This document shows positions 5,881 to 14,182 of a stretch of DNA of 21,372 nucleotides, piece by piece (positions within the stretch are counted from its first letter, which is position 1; every line of letters begins with the position of its first letter). This DNA is from JBOGGX01 sp050744245 (GTDB lineage Bacteria > Actinomycetota > Acidimicrobiia > Acidimicrobiales > JBOGGX01). The position numbers and the translations under genes are program-made. The DNA is taken from positions 1 through 21,372 of the forward strand of contig JBOGGX010000015.1 in NCBI GenBank assembly GCA_050744245.1, given 5' to 3'. Below the pieces are notes generated by a model, which saw nothing but the letters and a program-made list of their open reading frames with translations, had not been told where the DNA came from and searched no databases.

Positions 5881-7253
5881 GCGACCTGAGTACCGACACG
5901 CTCCTGTTCGGCCTGATCGTCGTCGTCGTCGTGATGGTGGCGGCGGCGGTGGCGATGGGGCGGTGGTGGCGGCGCCGGACCTTCGTCGTCGGCTTCCTCG
6001 TGGCGGTCGCCCTTGACGAGCTCGGCCCGGTGGTCACCGCCGCCGCCGTGGGGGCCGTCGTCGTGGTCGCCTTCGGGTGGTGGCTGTTCGGTCGGGGTTC
6101 GTTTCGCCGGGTGGTGGTGCGCCGGGTGCGGGCCAGTCAACGCCGCTGCCGGTACCGCCAGGTCTGGACGAAGCTGATGTTGGGCCACGGCCTGGGCCAC
6201 GAACGCCGGGACAAGACGACCGTGCCCCGGCTCCGGCGCAGGATCCGGACCGGGGTGTGGCTCGACTCGTTGTGGGTCCGGCCGCTGGTCGGCCAGGCGG
6301 TCGAGGACTGGGAACGGGAAACCGAGGCCCTGGCCATGGCGTTGGGGGTGCGGGAGTGCCGGGTGGTGATCGAACGGCCCGGCCTGCTCCGCCTCGATGT
6401 GATCCGGGGCGACCCGCTGGCCGCCATCGTCGCCGCCCTGCCGGTCGGTTGGCGGGTCGATCTGGCCGCCCTCCCCATCGGCATCACCGAGACGGGAGGA
6501 CCGTGGACGGTGCGCCTGGCCGGCAATCACGTCCTGGTGGCCGGGGTCACCGGGGCGGGCAAGTCCTCGGTCGTGTGGTCGATGATCCGGGCGTTGGCCC
6601 CGTTGCTGGCCGCCGGGGTGGTGCAGCTGTGGGGCGTCGACCCCAAGGGCGGCATGGAGCTGGGCGCCGGCCGCCGGCTGTTCACCCGGTTCGCCGGCGG
6701 GGACCTGGACGGCATGGTCGAACTCCTCGAGGCCGCCGTCGACGCCATGCGGGACCGGGCCGACCGCTACGCCGGCGTCCGCCGCACCCACCAGGCCACC
6801 AGGGCCGAACCGCTACTGGTCGTGGTGGTCGACGAGATGGCGTTCCTCACCGCCTACGCCGGGGACAACAAGCTGCGGGACCGAGCCAACAAGGCGTTGG
6901 CCGTCCTGCTCACGCAGGGTCGGGCGGTCGGGGTGTCGGTGGTGGCCGCGTTGCAGGACCCCCGCAAGGAGGTCCTCGGGTACCGCAACCTGTTCCCCAC
7001 CAAGATCGCCCTGCGGCTCGACGAACGCACCCAGGTCGACATGATCCTGGGCGAGGGGGCGCGCAACGCCGGGGCCCGCGCCGACCGCATCGCCGACAGC
7101 ACGCCGGGCGTCGGCTACGTCAAGGTCGACGGGATCCGGGAGCCCCAACGGGTACGGGCCGCCCATGTCACCGATTCCGACATTGCCGAACTCGCCGGCC
7201 GGTTCCCCGCGCCGGTGGCTTCGGTGCCCGAGGCCGGCGAGGCGGCGGCGTGA
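5877..7253 (+). CDS. FtsK/SpoIIIE-type DNA translocase, TraSA-like transfer protein
   Basis: This 458-residue protein starts at GTG 5877, overlapping the WhiB stop. Two or three hydrophobic segments lie in the first 75 residues (LLFGLIVVVVVMVAAAVAM, then VVTAAAVGAVVVVAFGWWLF). An FtsK-type ATPase domain follows, with Walker A GVTGAGKS at 223-230 and Walker B LLVVVVDEM, with Asp319 and Glu320. The segment LTQGRAVGVSVVAALQDPRKE is the usual FtsK/Tra motif after Walker B. In AICEs such as pSAM2, one membrane-bound hexameric protein of this kind moves double-stranded DNA between mycelia or cells without a relaxase; that mechanism is family knowledge. The lack of any relaxase or type IV secretion gene here agrees with it. 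There is no obvious gamma domain for sequence recognition, as in many AICE Tra proteins. Confidence 0.9.
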   Translation: MSDLSTDTLLFGLIVVVVVMVAAAVAMGRWWRRRTFVVGFLVAVALDELGPVVTAAAVGAVVVVAFGWWLFGRGSFRRVVVRRVRASQRRCRYRQVWTKLMLGHGLGHERRDKTTVPRLRRRIRTGVWLDSLWVRPLVGQAVEDWERETEALAMALGVRECRVVIERPGLLRLDVIRGDPLAAIVAALPVGWRVDLAALPIGITETGGPWTVRLAGNHVLVAGVTGAGKSSVVWSMIRALAPLLAAGVVQLWGVDPKGGMELGAGRRLFTRFAGGDLDGMVELLEAAVDAMRDRADRYAGVRRTHQATRAEPLLVVVVDEMAFLTAYAGDNKLRDRANKALAVLLTQGRAVGVSVVAALQDPRKEVLGYRNLFPTKIALRLDERTQVDMILGEGARNAGARADRIADSTPGVGYVKVDGIREPQRVRAAHVTDSDIAELAGRFPAPVASVPEAGEAAA

Positions 7254-7474
7254 GTACCGGGCGAGGGGTGTGGGGGAGCGGTGGTGCTCCTTCACGTCCT
7301 GGCCGCCAAACCCGACGGGTGGAACCGCTGGGTCAAGGGTCGAAGAGCCGCCGAACTGTGGGTGGGTGCAGGGTCCCACCGACCGTTCGGGGGCGTGCCC
7401 TTGACGCAGCGGTGGAACCCGTCACAATCCTCGGCCGGCGTGAAGGACACCCCCCGGTGGAGGTGCCGGGATGA
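7250..7474 (+). CDS. Small basic protein coupled to tra and rep
   Basis: This 74-residue frame starts at GTG 7250 (GTGA overlap with the translocase stop) and ends with TGA 7472-7474, overlapping the rep start as ATGA. It is strongly basic (many Arg), with no membrane segment or known motif. It is supported mainly because it tiles the gap exactly as all other junctions of the operon do. In pSAM2 small spd genes lie between tra and rep, so a transfer-related role is possible but unsupported by sequence. An alternative frame from GTG 7281 starts plausibly but runs deep into rep. The gap may also hold only a regulatory region. Confidence 0.42.
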   Translation: MSTGRGVWGSGGAPSRPGRQTRRVEPLGQGSKSRRTVGGCRVPPTVRGRALDAAVEPVTILGRREGHPPVEVPG

Positions 7475-8970
7475 GGTTGCCGCCCATCGACGCCATCCGC
7501 GAGGCCGCCCGCGTGGCCGGGGTGTGCGTACGGCCCCTGGTGGCCCAGGTGACCGACGTCGAGAGCGGCGAGACCCGGATGGTGGCCATGGCCTGCAAGT
7601 CGACGCGGGAGGCGCAATGCCCGCCGTGCGCCGAGTCGGCTCGCCGGCTGCGGATACAGCAATGCCGCGAGGGGTGGCACCTCACCGAGGAACCCGAACC
7701 CGCGACGACCGATGACGACGAGGAGTCGGGCGAGGTGGAGCAACTCGCTGAGCGTGGTAGGCGGGTGCGGTCCACCCGGCGCCGCCAGGACGTGGCCGAC
7801 CTGCCCACGGTGCCGATGGAGGACCGGACCGTGGGCCGGGTGTTCTTCGGTCCGAACGGCCAGCGGTATCGGCCCTCGATGTTCCTCACCCTGACGTTGG
7901 ACTCGTACGGCAGGGTCGACGGCGAGGGGGTGCCGGTCGACCCCGACCGCTACGACTATCGGCGGGCCGCGCTCGACGCCATCCACTTCGCCAAGCTGGT
8001 CGACCGGTTCTGGCAGAACCTGCGGCGCTGCGTCGGGTTCAACGTCCAGTACTTCGCCGCCGTCGAGGCCCAACGGCGGGGCGCCCCCCACCTGCACGCC
8101 GCCGCCCGCGGGTCCTTCGCCCGCCAGGTGGTGCGCCAGGTGGCGGCGGCCACCTATCACCAGGTGTGGTGGCCGGCCCACGACGACCCGGTCTACGTCG
8201 ACCGGGTGCCGGTGTGGGCCGCCGCCGGTTACGTCGACCCCGACACCGGCGAGGTCCTCCCCACCTGGGGCGACGCCCTCGACACCCTCGGCGCCGACGC
8301 CGACGCCGAACCGGCCCACGTCATCCGGTTCGGCCGCCAGGTCGACATGCAAGGACTGCTCGCCGGCACTCCCAAGGCGGATCGGGCCATCGGTTACCTG
8401 TGCAAATACCTGCCCAAGGACATCGCCAGCACCTTCGACCGCGACGACGATCCGTCGCCGGCCCGGAGCGCCCACCTCGACCGGCTGGCCGACGAGGTCC
8501 GGTGGCTGCCCTGCAGCGAAACGTGTGCCAACTGGCTCCGCTACGGCGTCCAACCCGAGGGCGCCGGCCCCGGCCTCGTCCCCGGTCACTGTGCCGGAAA
8601 GGCCCATGACCGGGAGAACCTGGGCTACGGCGGCCGCCGGGTCCTCGTCTCCTGCCAGTGGACGGGCAAGACCCTCGGCCAGCATCGGGCCGACCGGGTT
8701 GCGGTGGTCGAGGCCGTTCTCGTCGAGGCTGGCGTCGACGTCGACGACCACCAGGCGCTCGCCGTCGCCACGACCGAGGGGCGGTATCAGTGGGAGACGC
8801 TCGGTCGTTCGGCAATCGACGACGCGACCTACGCCGCCACCATCGCCCACGCCGTTCGGCAACGCCAGAAATGGCGCGCGCAGTACGAGGCTGCCAAGGC
8901 CAGGGCCGGCCCGGGGCCGCCGGTTGCCTATAGCCGGGAGTTCGCGAGTGAACAAGGAGGACAGCAATGA
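7471..8970 (+). CDS. RepSA-like rolling-circle replication initiator (HUH type)
   Basis: This 499-residue protein has the motifs of the RepSA/pSN2-type initiators of actinomycete elements. The N-terminal part has a Cys cluster (Cys50, Cys53, later CREGWHL). Motif 1 is FLTLTLDSYGR from residue 138. The metal-binding HUH motif is His207-Leu-His209 (GAPHLHAAARG). The catalytic-Tyr motif is Tyr309-Leu-Cys-Lys-Tyr313 (IGYLCKYLPKDI). Such proteins nick one strand at the double-strand origin and start rolling-circle replication of the excised element. A later Cys/His-containing stretch (CSETCANWLRYG) is also usual in this family. It starts at ATG 7471 in an ATGA overlap and carries within its last codons the AAGGAGG for the excisionase gene. 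I could not locate the origin. Confidence 0.88.
   Translation: MRLPPIDAIREAARVAGVCVRPLVAQVTDVESGETRMVAMACKSTREAQCPPCAESARRLRIQQCREGWHLTEEPEPATTDDDEESGEVEQLAERGRRVRSTRRRQDVADLPTVPMEDRTVGRVFFGPNGQRYRPSMFLTLTLDSYGRVDGEGVPVDPDRYDYRRAALDAIHFAKLVDRFWQNLRRCVGFNVQYFAAVEAQRRGAPHLHAAARGSFARQVVRQVAAATYHQVWWPAHDDPVYVDRVPVWAAAGYVDPDTGEVLPTWGDALDTLGADADAEPAHVIRFGRQVDMQGLLAGTPKADRAIGYLCKYLPKDIASTFDRDDDPSPARSAHLDRLADEVRWLPCSETCANWLRYGVQPEGAGPGLVPGHCAGKAHDRENLGYGGRRVLVSCQWTGKTLGQHRADRVAVVEAVLVEAGVDVDDHQALAVATTEGRYQWETLGRSAIDDATYAATIAHAVRQRQKWRAQYEAAKARAGPGPPVAYSREFASEQGGQQ
8954..8960 (+). promoter_or_regulatory. Strong ribosome-binding site of the excisionase gene
   Basis: AAGGAGG lies inside the end of rep, 6 bases before ATG 8967. 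It is the strongest internal site of the operon and decides that start, implying efficient translation of the excisionase independent of rep. Confidence 0.75.
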
Positions 8971-9197
8971 ATGATCGGTCAGTCGTCGCGATGGCGCCGT
9001 TGCTTCTTCGTCCGGAGGAAGCCGCGGTGTTGTTGGGGATCGGGCGAACGCGGGTGTTCGATCTGATCCGATCGGGCGAGCTGCGGTCGGTGAAGATCGG
9101 GAACTCGCGCCGGGTGTCGCCCACAGCGTTGGCTGAGTTCGTCGAAGGCTTGGGCGCTGGCGACATCGACGAAGGTGCGGAGCGCAAGGCTGGCTGA
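8967..9197 (+). CDS. Excisionase-type helix-turn-helix protein
   Basis: This 76-residue protein has a MerR/Xis-like winged-helix DNA-binding domain: LLLRPEEAAVLLGIGRTRVFDLI (residues 12-34), then SGELRSVKIGNSRRVSPTALAEFVE. This is the layout of excisionases of tyrosine-integrase elements, which bend the attachment site and favour excision. It starts at ATG 8967, overlapping the rep stop as ATGA, with AAGGAGG upstream, and its stop overlaps the integrase start as TGATG. The position rep-xis-int is the standard one in AICEs, which supports the assignment more than sequence alone. Confidence 0.85.
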   Translation: MNDRSVVAMAPLLLRPEEAAVLLGIGRTRVFDLIRSGELRSVKIGNSRRVSPTALAEFVEGLGAGDIDEGAERKAG

Positions 9198-10438
9198 TGG
9201 GGGGCCGGTCGAGCAACGGTCGCAGCAGCATCTATGAGGGCAAGGACGGCCGTTGGCACGGATGGGTGACGATGGGGGTCGGCGCCGACGGCGCGATCGA
9301 TCGGCGTCATCGAACGGGGCGCACGCGGAAGGAAGTCACGGCCAAGGTTCGGGAACTCGAAGCGCAGCGGGCGGCGGGCACGGTGACGGAGCCGGGCCGG
9401 CCTCCAACGGTGGAGGAATGGTTCTCGCACTGGCTCGATCTGATCGTTCGGCCGGCGGTGAAGCCCAAGACGTTCATCGGCTACGAGGTCGACGTGAGGG
9501 TGCACATCGTTCCGAGCCTGGGTCGGCATCGGATCGACCGTCTTCGACCCGAGCACATCGATGCCCTGTTCGGTTCAATGGCGTCGCGAGGCTCCGCGGC
9601 CGGGACCGTCGACCACGTGCGCCGGACTCTGGTCACCGGACTGAACGAAGCGGTGGCGCGGGGCCGATTGGTGAGGAACCCGGCGAAGCTCGCGGTCCGG
9701 CATCGCCAAGTGGAGCCCGAGATCGAACCACTCTCAATCGAGGACGCCCGCACGATCCTCACTGGTGCGACCGACGAGCGCAACGGCCTGGCTTGGGTCA
9801 TCGCCGTGAGCCTCGGCCTGCGAAGGGGCGAGGTGTTGGGGTTGCGGTGGGACGATGTGGACCTGGCCGAGGGGACGCTGACGGTGCGTCGAGCCCTGTC
9901 CCGGCTGCCGTGGCGTCATGGGTGCGACGGAACGTGCGGCCGCAAGCGAGGGGCGGAGTGTCCCGACCGACACGGAGGCGGGTTGGTCTTCGATGAGCCA
10001 AAGAGTCGGGCTGGTCATCGAACGCTCGTTGTGCCGGCGCCGTTGGTGGCCGGACTCAAGGTGCATCGTCAACGGCAGGTCGAGGATCAGCTACAGGCGG
10101 AGTGGTGGGACGAAACGGGGCTCGTGTTCTCGGATGCCTGGGGTCGGCCGCTCGATCCAGACCGCCACACCAAGGCGTGGAACGCCTTTCTCGATCGCTG
10201 CGGCGTTCGACAAGCCCGGCTGCACGATGCTCGTCACACAGCGGCGACGCTGCTGCTCGTCCAGGGCGTCGACCCGCGAGTTGTCATGGATCTGATGGGC
10301 TGGTCGCATGTCGCGATGACGAAGCGCTATCAGCACGTGGTGCCCGAGCTTCGGCGGGTTGCGGCGGAGCGAATGACGGAGGCGCTGTGGCCGACAACTG
10401 CAACCAGAACTGCAACCCGCGATGGGGACGCTGGATAG
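9197..10438 (+). CDS. int: Tyrosine recombinase (AICE integrase)
   Basis: This 413-residue integrase has an N-terminal arm-binding part (residues 1-60), a SAM-like core-binding domain (about 70-180) and a catalytic domain with the full set of residues: Arg209 (GLRRGE), Lys269 (EPKSRAGHRT), His343-x2-Arg346 (LHDARHTAATLL), His371 (GWSH) and the nucleophile Tyr378 (KRYQHV). A Cys/His insertion lies between the Arg and Lys motifs (His241, Cys243, Cys247, Cys255, His259), possibly binding zinc; similar insertions occur in other AICE integrases as I recall. The gene ends 50 bp from the CCA end of tRNA-Phe, the usual place for an integrase next to its attachment site. It is the last gene of the overlapping operon, so it should be expressed together with the excisionase. 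Confidence 0.93.
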   Translation: MGGRSSNGRSSIYEGKDGRWHGWVTMGVGADGAIDRRHRTGRTRKEVTAKVRELEAQRAAGTVTEPGRPPTVEEWFSHWLDLIVRPAVKPKTFIGYEVDVRVHIVPSLGRHRIDRLRPEHIDALFGSMASRGSAAGTVDHVRRTLVTGLNEAVARGRLVRNPAKLAVRHRQVEPEIEPLSIEDARTILTGATDERNGLAWVIAVSLGLRRGEVLGLRWDDVDLAEGTLTVRRALSRLPWRHGCDGTCGRKRGAECPDRHGGGLVFDEPKSRAGHRTLVVPAPLVAGLKVHRQRQVEDQLQAEWWDETGLVFSDAWGRPLDPDRHTKAWNAFLDRCGVRQARLHDARHTAATLLLVQGVDPRVVMDLMGWSHVAMTKRYQHVVPELRRVAAERMTEALWPTTATRTATRDGDAG

Positions 10439-10487
10439 CAAGGTCCGGCCGACCGGAGCGTTTGCCCTGGTCAGAGATAGTTTGTGT

Positions 10488-10563
10488 TGGTGGTCGGGAC
10501 CGGCGTCGATCCGGTGACCTTCCGCTTTTCAGGCGGACGCTCTGCCGACTGAGCTACCCGACC
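10488..10563 (-). tRNA. tRNA-Phe(GAA)
   Basis: This is a complete 76-nt cloverleaf. The acceptor GGTCGGG (10563-10557) pairs with CCCGACC (10498-10492), followed by A and an encoded CCA (10490-10488). The anticodon stem is TCCGC/GCGGA with loop CTGAAAA, anticodon GAA. The T loop is ATCGACG, so the usual T54 is A. Its 3' end faces the integrase gene, so it is the likely integration target of the element. Confidence 0.94.
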
Positions 10564-10568
10564 GGGAC

Positions 10569-10589
10569 GGCGAGTCGAATGGACTCGCC
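10569..10589. other. Perfect hairpin in the tRNA-Asp/tRNA-Phe spacer
   Basis: GGCGAGTC-GAATG-GACTCGCC is an 8-bp perfect stem with a 5-base loop and takes up most of the 28-bp spacer between the two tRNAs. It may guide processing of the joint precursor. There is no T-tract for termination on the minus strand. Confidence 0.6.
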
Positions 10590-10591
10590 CG

Positions 10592-10666
10592 CGGTCCCGA
10601 CGGGATTTGAACCCGCGGCCTCCGGCTTGACAGGCCGGCGTGCACTCCAAACTGCACCACGGGACC
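10592..10666 (-). tRNA. tRNA-Asp(GTC)
   Basis: This is a complete 75-nt cloverleaf. The acceptor GGTCCCG pairs with CGGGACC, with discriminator G as expected for Asp. The anticodon stem is CCGGC/GCCGG with loop CTGTCAA, anticodon GTC. The T loop is TTCAAAT. CCA is not encoded, unlike in the neighbouring tRNA-Phe. It lies 28 bp upstream of tRNA-Phe on the same strand, and they are presumably transcribed together. Confidence 0.95.
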
Positions 10667-10686
10667 AGGAACTCGAACGGACGATA

Positions 10687-12278
10687 CTAGCCCCGCGGCG
10701 GGTGACTCGCCTTGCCCCGACCGTCCGCGTCGCGCGCTCTTCCGCACGCACGAACGGCCGGCGCCCGAGCGGTGCGCTTGGAAACGGTGACGAACACCGG
10801 GTTGGAGTAGAACCACAGGTCCCCCCACGGGTTCTCCTGCCCGTCAGGCTGCGGTTCCATCTCGTCGGTGTTCGTGCCTCGGACTCGAACGTACAGGTTG
10901 GCGTCGACGGCGCTCAGGGTGTGCCGCATCGTGAAGCGGTTGCCCCGGCGTTGCCAGTCGCCCGGACCGAACCGGGCGACCACCTGGGTCGTTGGATTGG
11001 TGTCGGCGGCCGGATCGGGGTTTGGCCCCGTGATGTGGCCGACGATCAGGTCGACGCGACTGACCTCGGGCTGGTCACCGTTGGCGTTGGGACCTTCGAG
11101 CGGGGTCACACTGATCTCGATGTCGACGTCGCGGCCGGGGCGGACGAAGAGGGTCTCGCCGCTTCCCGCTCGACCGCCTGGCGCCCGGGGCCTCGACCTC
11201 GAGTGCCGTGATCAGGTCGCCGGTCGTGACGAAGATCCGACCGTTCCGCAGGGCGTCCATGATGTCGGCGTAGTCCTGCCGGGCGAGCACGTAGGTCTTC
11301 GAGTACTCGCCGGGCCAGAAATCCGCACCACCCCAGGTGACATGAACGTGGGAGTCCGATGTGGCGGTGATCCACCAGCGGCCGCCGTCGCCGAGCAGCG
11401 AGTCCCACAACCCACCGACCCGAGCCGTCATCTGGTCGAAGCCTCCATGGGTCGGGTCGTTGCCGTAGGCACCGCGGGAACCACCGTTGAGGGGGGCGGC
11501 CTGGTGGCCCGGCGACCCCTCGAAGCCAACGTAGACCTCGGGGGCGACGTTGTTGCCGTTGTGGAACTCGACGGGCGTGTCCTGCCCGTAGACCCCGAGC
11601 CCTGGAGCAGACCTCGCGGCGTGGTTGGCGATCAGCAGAGGCTTCTGGGGCATCGCGTTGGCAAAGTTCAGGAACTCGATGAAGAAGGGTTCGGTGTCGC
11701 GCCTCGGATCCGAGGGGAACGGGTCCCGTTTGTTGAAGCGGCTCTCGAGCTCGAAGAGCTGCTGCGCCTCTCCGTCGTGGTGGGGAATCATGAGCGTGTG
11801 ATGGTCGAGCGCCGGCGTGTCGAACTCCATCCCGAAGAACTGAAGCACATCCGGCACCAGCACCCGTGACCGCAGCAGGTCGGGGTAGGCGAGCTCGAGG
11901 TTCACCCTGGAATGGGTCGGTCCGCCGTGGTCGGTGGTCTGTACCCCCTGAAGGCCGAAGAACTTGGCCATGATCGCGTTGGTGACGATCGGATAGACGG
12001 CGTCGGCACCCTTGAAGAACGTCGGTGGCGTGGTGCCCGTGTCGAAGTCGCCGCTGTATTCACACGTGGATGTGGTGGTCACCGGCACGCCACTCCCGAC
12101 CGCCGGGACGTCCTCGTCGTCGTTGCTCCTCTCGCGCCGCGGCCTGGAGACTCAGGGCGGAGGCCGGCGGGCCGAGCAGCGGGCCGGCCGCGATCAGCGT
12201 CGCCCCGGCGCCGGCGTACGTCAGCAGTTGGCGCCGAGAAATGCGGGGGTCGTTCGGGACCTCGGGGTTCTCGTCCAC
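10687..12278 (-). pseudogene. Tat-exported PHP-domain metallohydrolase, two frameshifts
   Basis: The gene starts at GTG 12278 behind GGAGGGAG and begins with a twin-arginine signal (ISRRQLLTYAGAGATLIAAG, then ASA). It then reaches the PHP metal motif DHHIH, where the frame runs into TGA at 12060. The next frame (about 12065-11180) continues exactly with TCEYSGDFDTG, TTDHGG, ANHAARSAPG and TSDSHVHVTWGG, all typical metal-ligand regions of PHP/CehA-like phosphoesterases. The break needs 2 bp restored (CACGTG for CACACGTG). A second shift near 11160-11190 moves to the frame GETLFVRPGRDVDIEISVTP, which ends at 10687. So three reading frames are needed for one protein of about 530 residues. It is a pseudogene, or a site of repeated sequence error. 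Confidence 0.8.
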
Positions 12279-12434
12279 GTCAATCTCCCTCCATCCACTC
12301 GCTGGCTTCGATGCCGCGCCCGCGACTACGAGCCTTCACGAGGGGATGAGCGCAGCGCCAACGCAGGCGAACTGAGAGGCGACGTTTGAATGGACCCTCG
12401 GCGTAACGGGATCGCGGGGGGCCGTTGCCGGTGC

Positions 12435-14182
12435 CTACTCGAGCAGGTGTCCGGCTTCAGCTTCGACGGATGGCGACGTGCGCGTCAGCTCGTCGAGCTC
12501 GGGAGTCGGCGCCGGGACAGGGCGACGCTGCAACGACAGACGCCCATCGACCAGGCGGGCATGGAAGTTGACCGTTAGGTCGGGGTCGAGCTCGGGGAAG
12601 TCCGATCGGTTGTGGGCCCCGCGGGTCTCGGTCCGCTCCAGCGCTCCTCGAATCGTCGCCTCGGCTGCCAGCAGACCGCCGCGTAGGTCGAGCAGGTGGG
12701 CGAGGTCGCTCCAGCCCTCGGCGCCGGGCCGGACGTCGACATCGTCGAGCATCGATCGGATCTCACCGAGTTCCGCTCGTCCCTGAGTGAGGCCATGCCC
12801 GTCGCGCACGACCCCGTACCGCTCCCACATGAGATCGCGGAGGCGCCGCTGCAGCGGCCGGGCCAGCTCGGGACCGGGGTGGACGAGCGAGTCGAGCTCG
12901 TCGATGGCGTCGCGGATCACGCCTCTCGACCTGACGACGACTTCGGCGTCCGAGGCGAACGCCGCCGCCGCCTCGCCGACCCGGCGGCCCGCGATCACCG
13001 TCTCGGCCAGGGAGTTGCCGCCGAGCCGGTTGGCGCCGTGGAGGCCGCCGGTGACCTCGCCGGCGGCGAAAAGACCCTCAACCTCTGTGGCGTGGGTCTC
13101 CGGGTCGACCACGACTCCACCCATCGTGTAGTGGGCGGTCGGCGCCACCTCCATCGGATCCTTGGCGATGTCGAGCATCTGGTACTCGATGAACTGCGGT
13201 ACATCCGGGGCAGCGTCTCGAGGCTGTGGTCCTTGCCGCGGTGGGAGATGTCGAGGAACACGCCGCCGTGCGGACCGCCCCGCCCCTCGACGATCTCTGT
13301 GTAGTTGGCGAGCGCCACCCGGTCGCGGGACGACAGCTCGAGCCGCTGTGGGTCATAGCGCGCCATGAAGCGCTCGTCGTCGGAGTTGGTGAGCCGTCCA
13401 CCCTCGCCCCGGACGGCCTCGGTGACGAGCGTGCCCGAGGCTTCCTCGGGGAAGACCATCCCTGTCGGGTGGAACTGAACGAGCTCCATGTCCATGACCG
13501 TGCACCCGGCGCGCAGGGCGAGGCCGAACCCCTCACCGAAGTTCTCGTCGCGGCGGGACGAGCTGCGACGCCACAGCCGAGTGTGGCCGCCGGTGGCGAG
13601 TACGACGGCCTCGGCGAGGAACACGGTCCGCGCCCCGGTGTGGATGTCGAACGCAAGAGCCCCGAAGCACGACCCGTCGGCGCACAGGAGATGCGAGATG
13701 TAGGCGTTCTCGACCACGTCAGGAACGCCGATCGTCGCCGCCCGGCCGTGCAGCGTGCGCAGGATCGCCCGACCGGTGTAGTCGCCGGCGAAGCAGGTGC
13801 GCCGGAATCGGTGGGCACCGACGAAACGCTGATCGAGGCGACCGTCGTCCGTCCGAGCGAACTCGCACCCCCACTCGGCCAGCTCCAGGATGGCGGCAGG
13901 CGCCTCCCGCGCCATGATCTCGGCAACCCTCGGGTGGGCGAGGAAGTAGCCCTCTCGAACGGTGTCGACGTAGTGCTGCTGCCAGCTGTCCTCAGGGTCG
14001 CGGGTGCCCAGGGCCCCGTTGATGCCACCCGATGCGAGCACGGTGTGGGCGTCGATCCGAGGCCGCTTGCCCACCACCACCACGTCGACACCGGCCTCGT
14101 GTGCGGCGATGGCGGCCCGCGTGCCGGCCGCGCCAGCCCCGATGACGAGGACACTGGCGACGATGGTCCTGGTGCGATCCAC
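12435..14182 (-). pseudogene. FAD-dependent succinate dehydrogenase/fumarate reductase/L-aspartate oxidase-family flavoprotein, frameshifted
   Basis: The N-terminal frame (from ATG 14182) has the Rossmann FAD motif VLVIGAGAAGTRAA, the family stretches TVLASGGINGALG, FHPTGMVFPEE, TEAVRGEGG and SSRDRVALANY, and reads through DISHRGKDHSLETLPRMYR. The C-terminal frame carries QFIEYQMLDIAKDPMEVAPT, then HYTMGGVVVD, AAGEVTGG and ANRLGGNSLAE. One inserted base at about 13195-13197 (CGCCAG for CGCAG) joins them into 582 residues, normal for SdhA/FrdA/NadB proteins. Succinate dehydrogenase-type activity is the closest guess, but no iron-sulfur or membrane subunit is adjacent. It is either a one-base-deletion pseudogene or a sequencing error; both halves are otherwise well conserved. 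Confidence 0.83.

Noticed and set aside
5691..6791. 366-residue minus-strand frame opposite the WhiB and tra genes
   Set aside because: Asp/His/Pro-rich shadow of the translocase gene with no protein-like pattern.
7333..9231. 632-residue minus-strand frame opposite rep and xis
   Set aside because: Long antisense frame typical of high-GC DNA; the plus-strand frame has clear HUH and catalytic motifs.
10500..10516. tRNA-Phe T loop ATCGACG with A at the normally conserved T54, as a possible sign of damage by integration
   Set aside because: All stems pair perfectly and CCA is encoded; I recall actinobacterial tRNA-Phe genes with a non-T base at this position, so this is not good evidence of damage.
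10500..10670. Plus-strand open frames across tRNA-Phe and tRNA-Asp (for example GFEPAASGLTGR)
   Set aside because: These are the well-known spurious proteins read through antisense tRNA sequence; both tRNAs fold completely.
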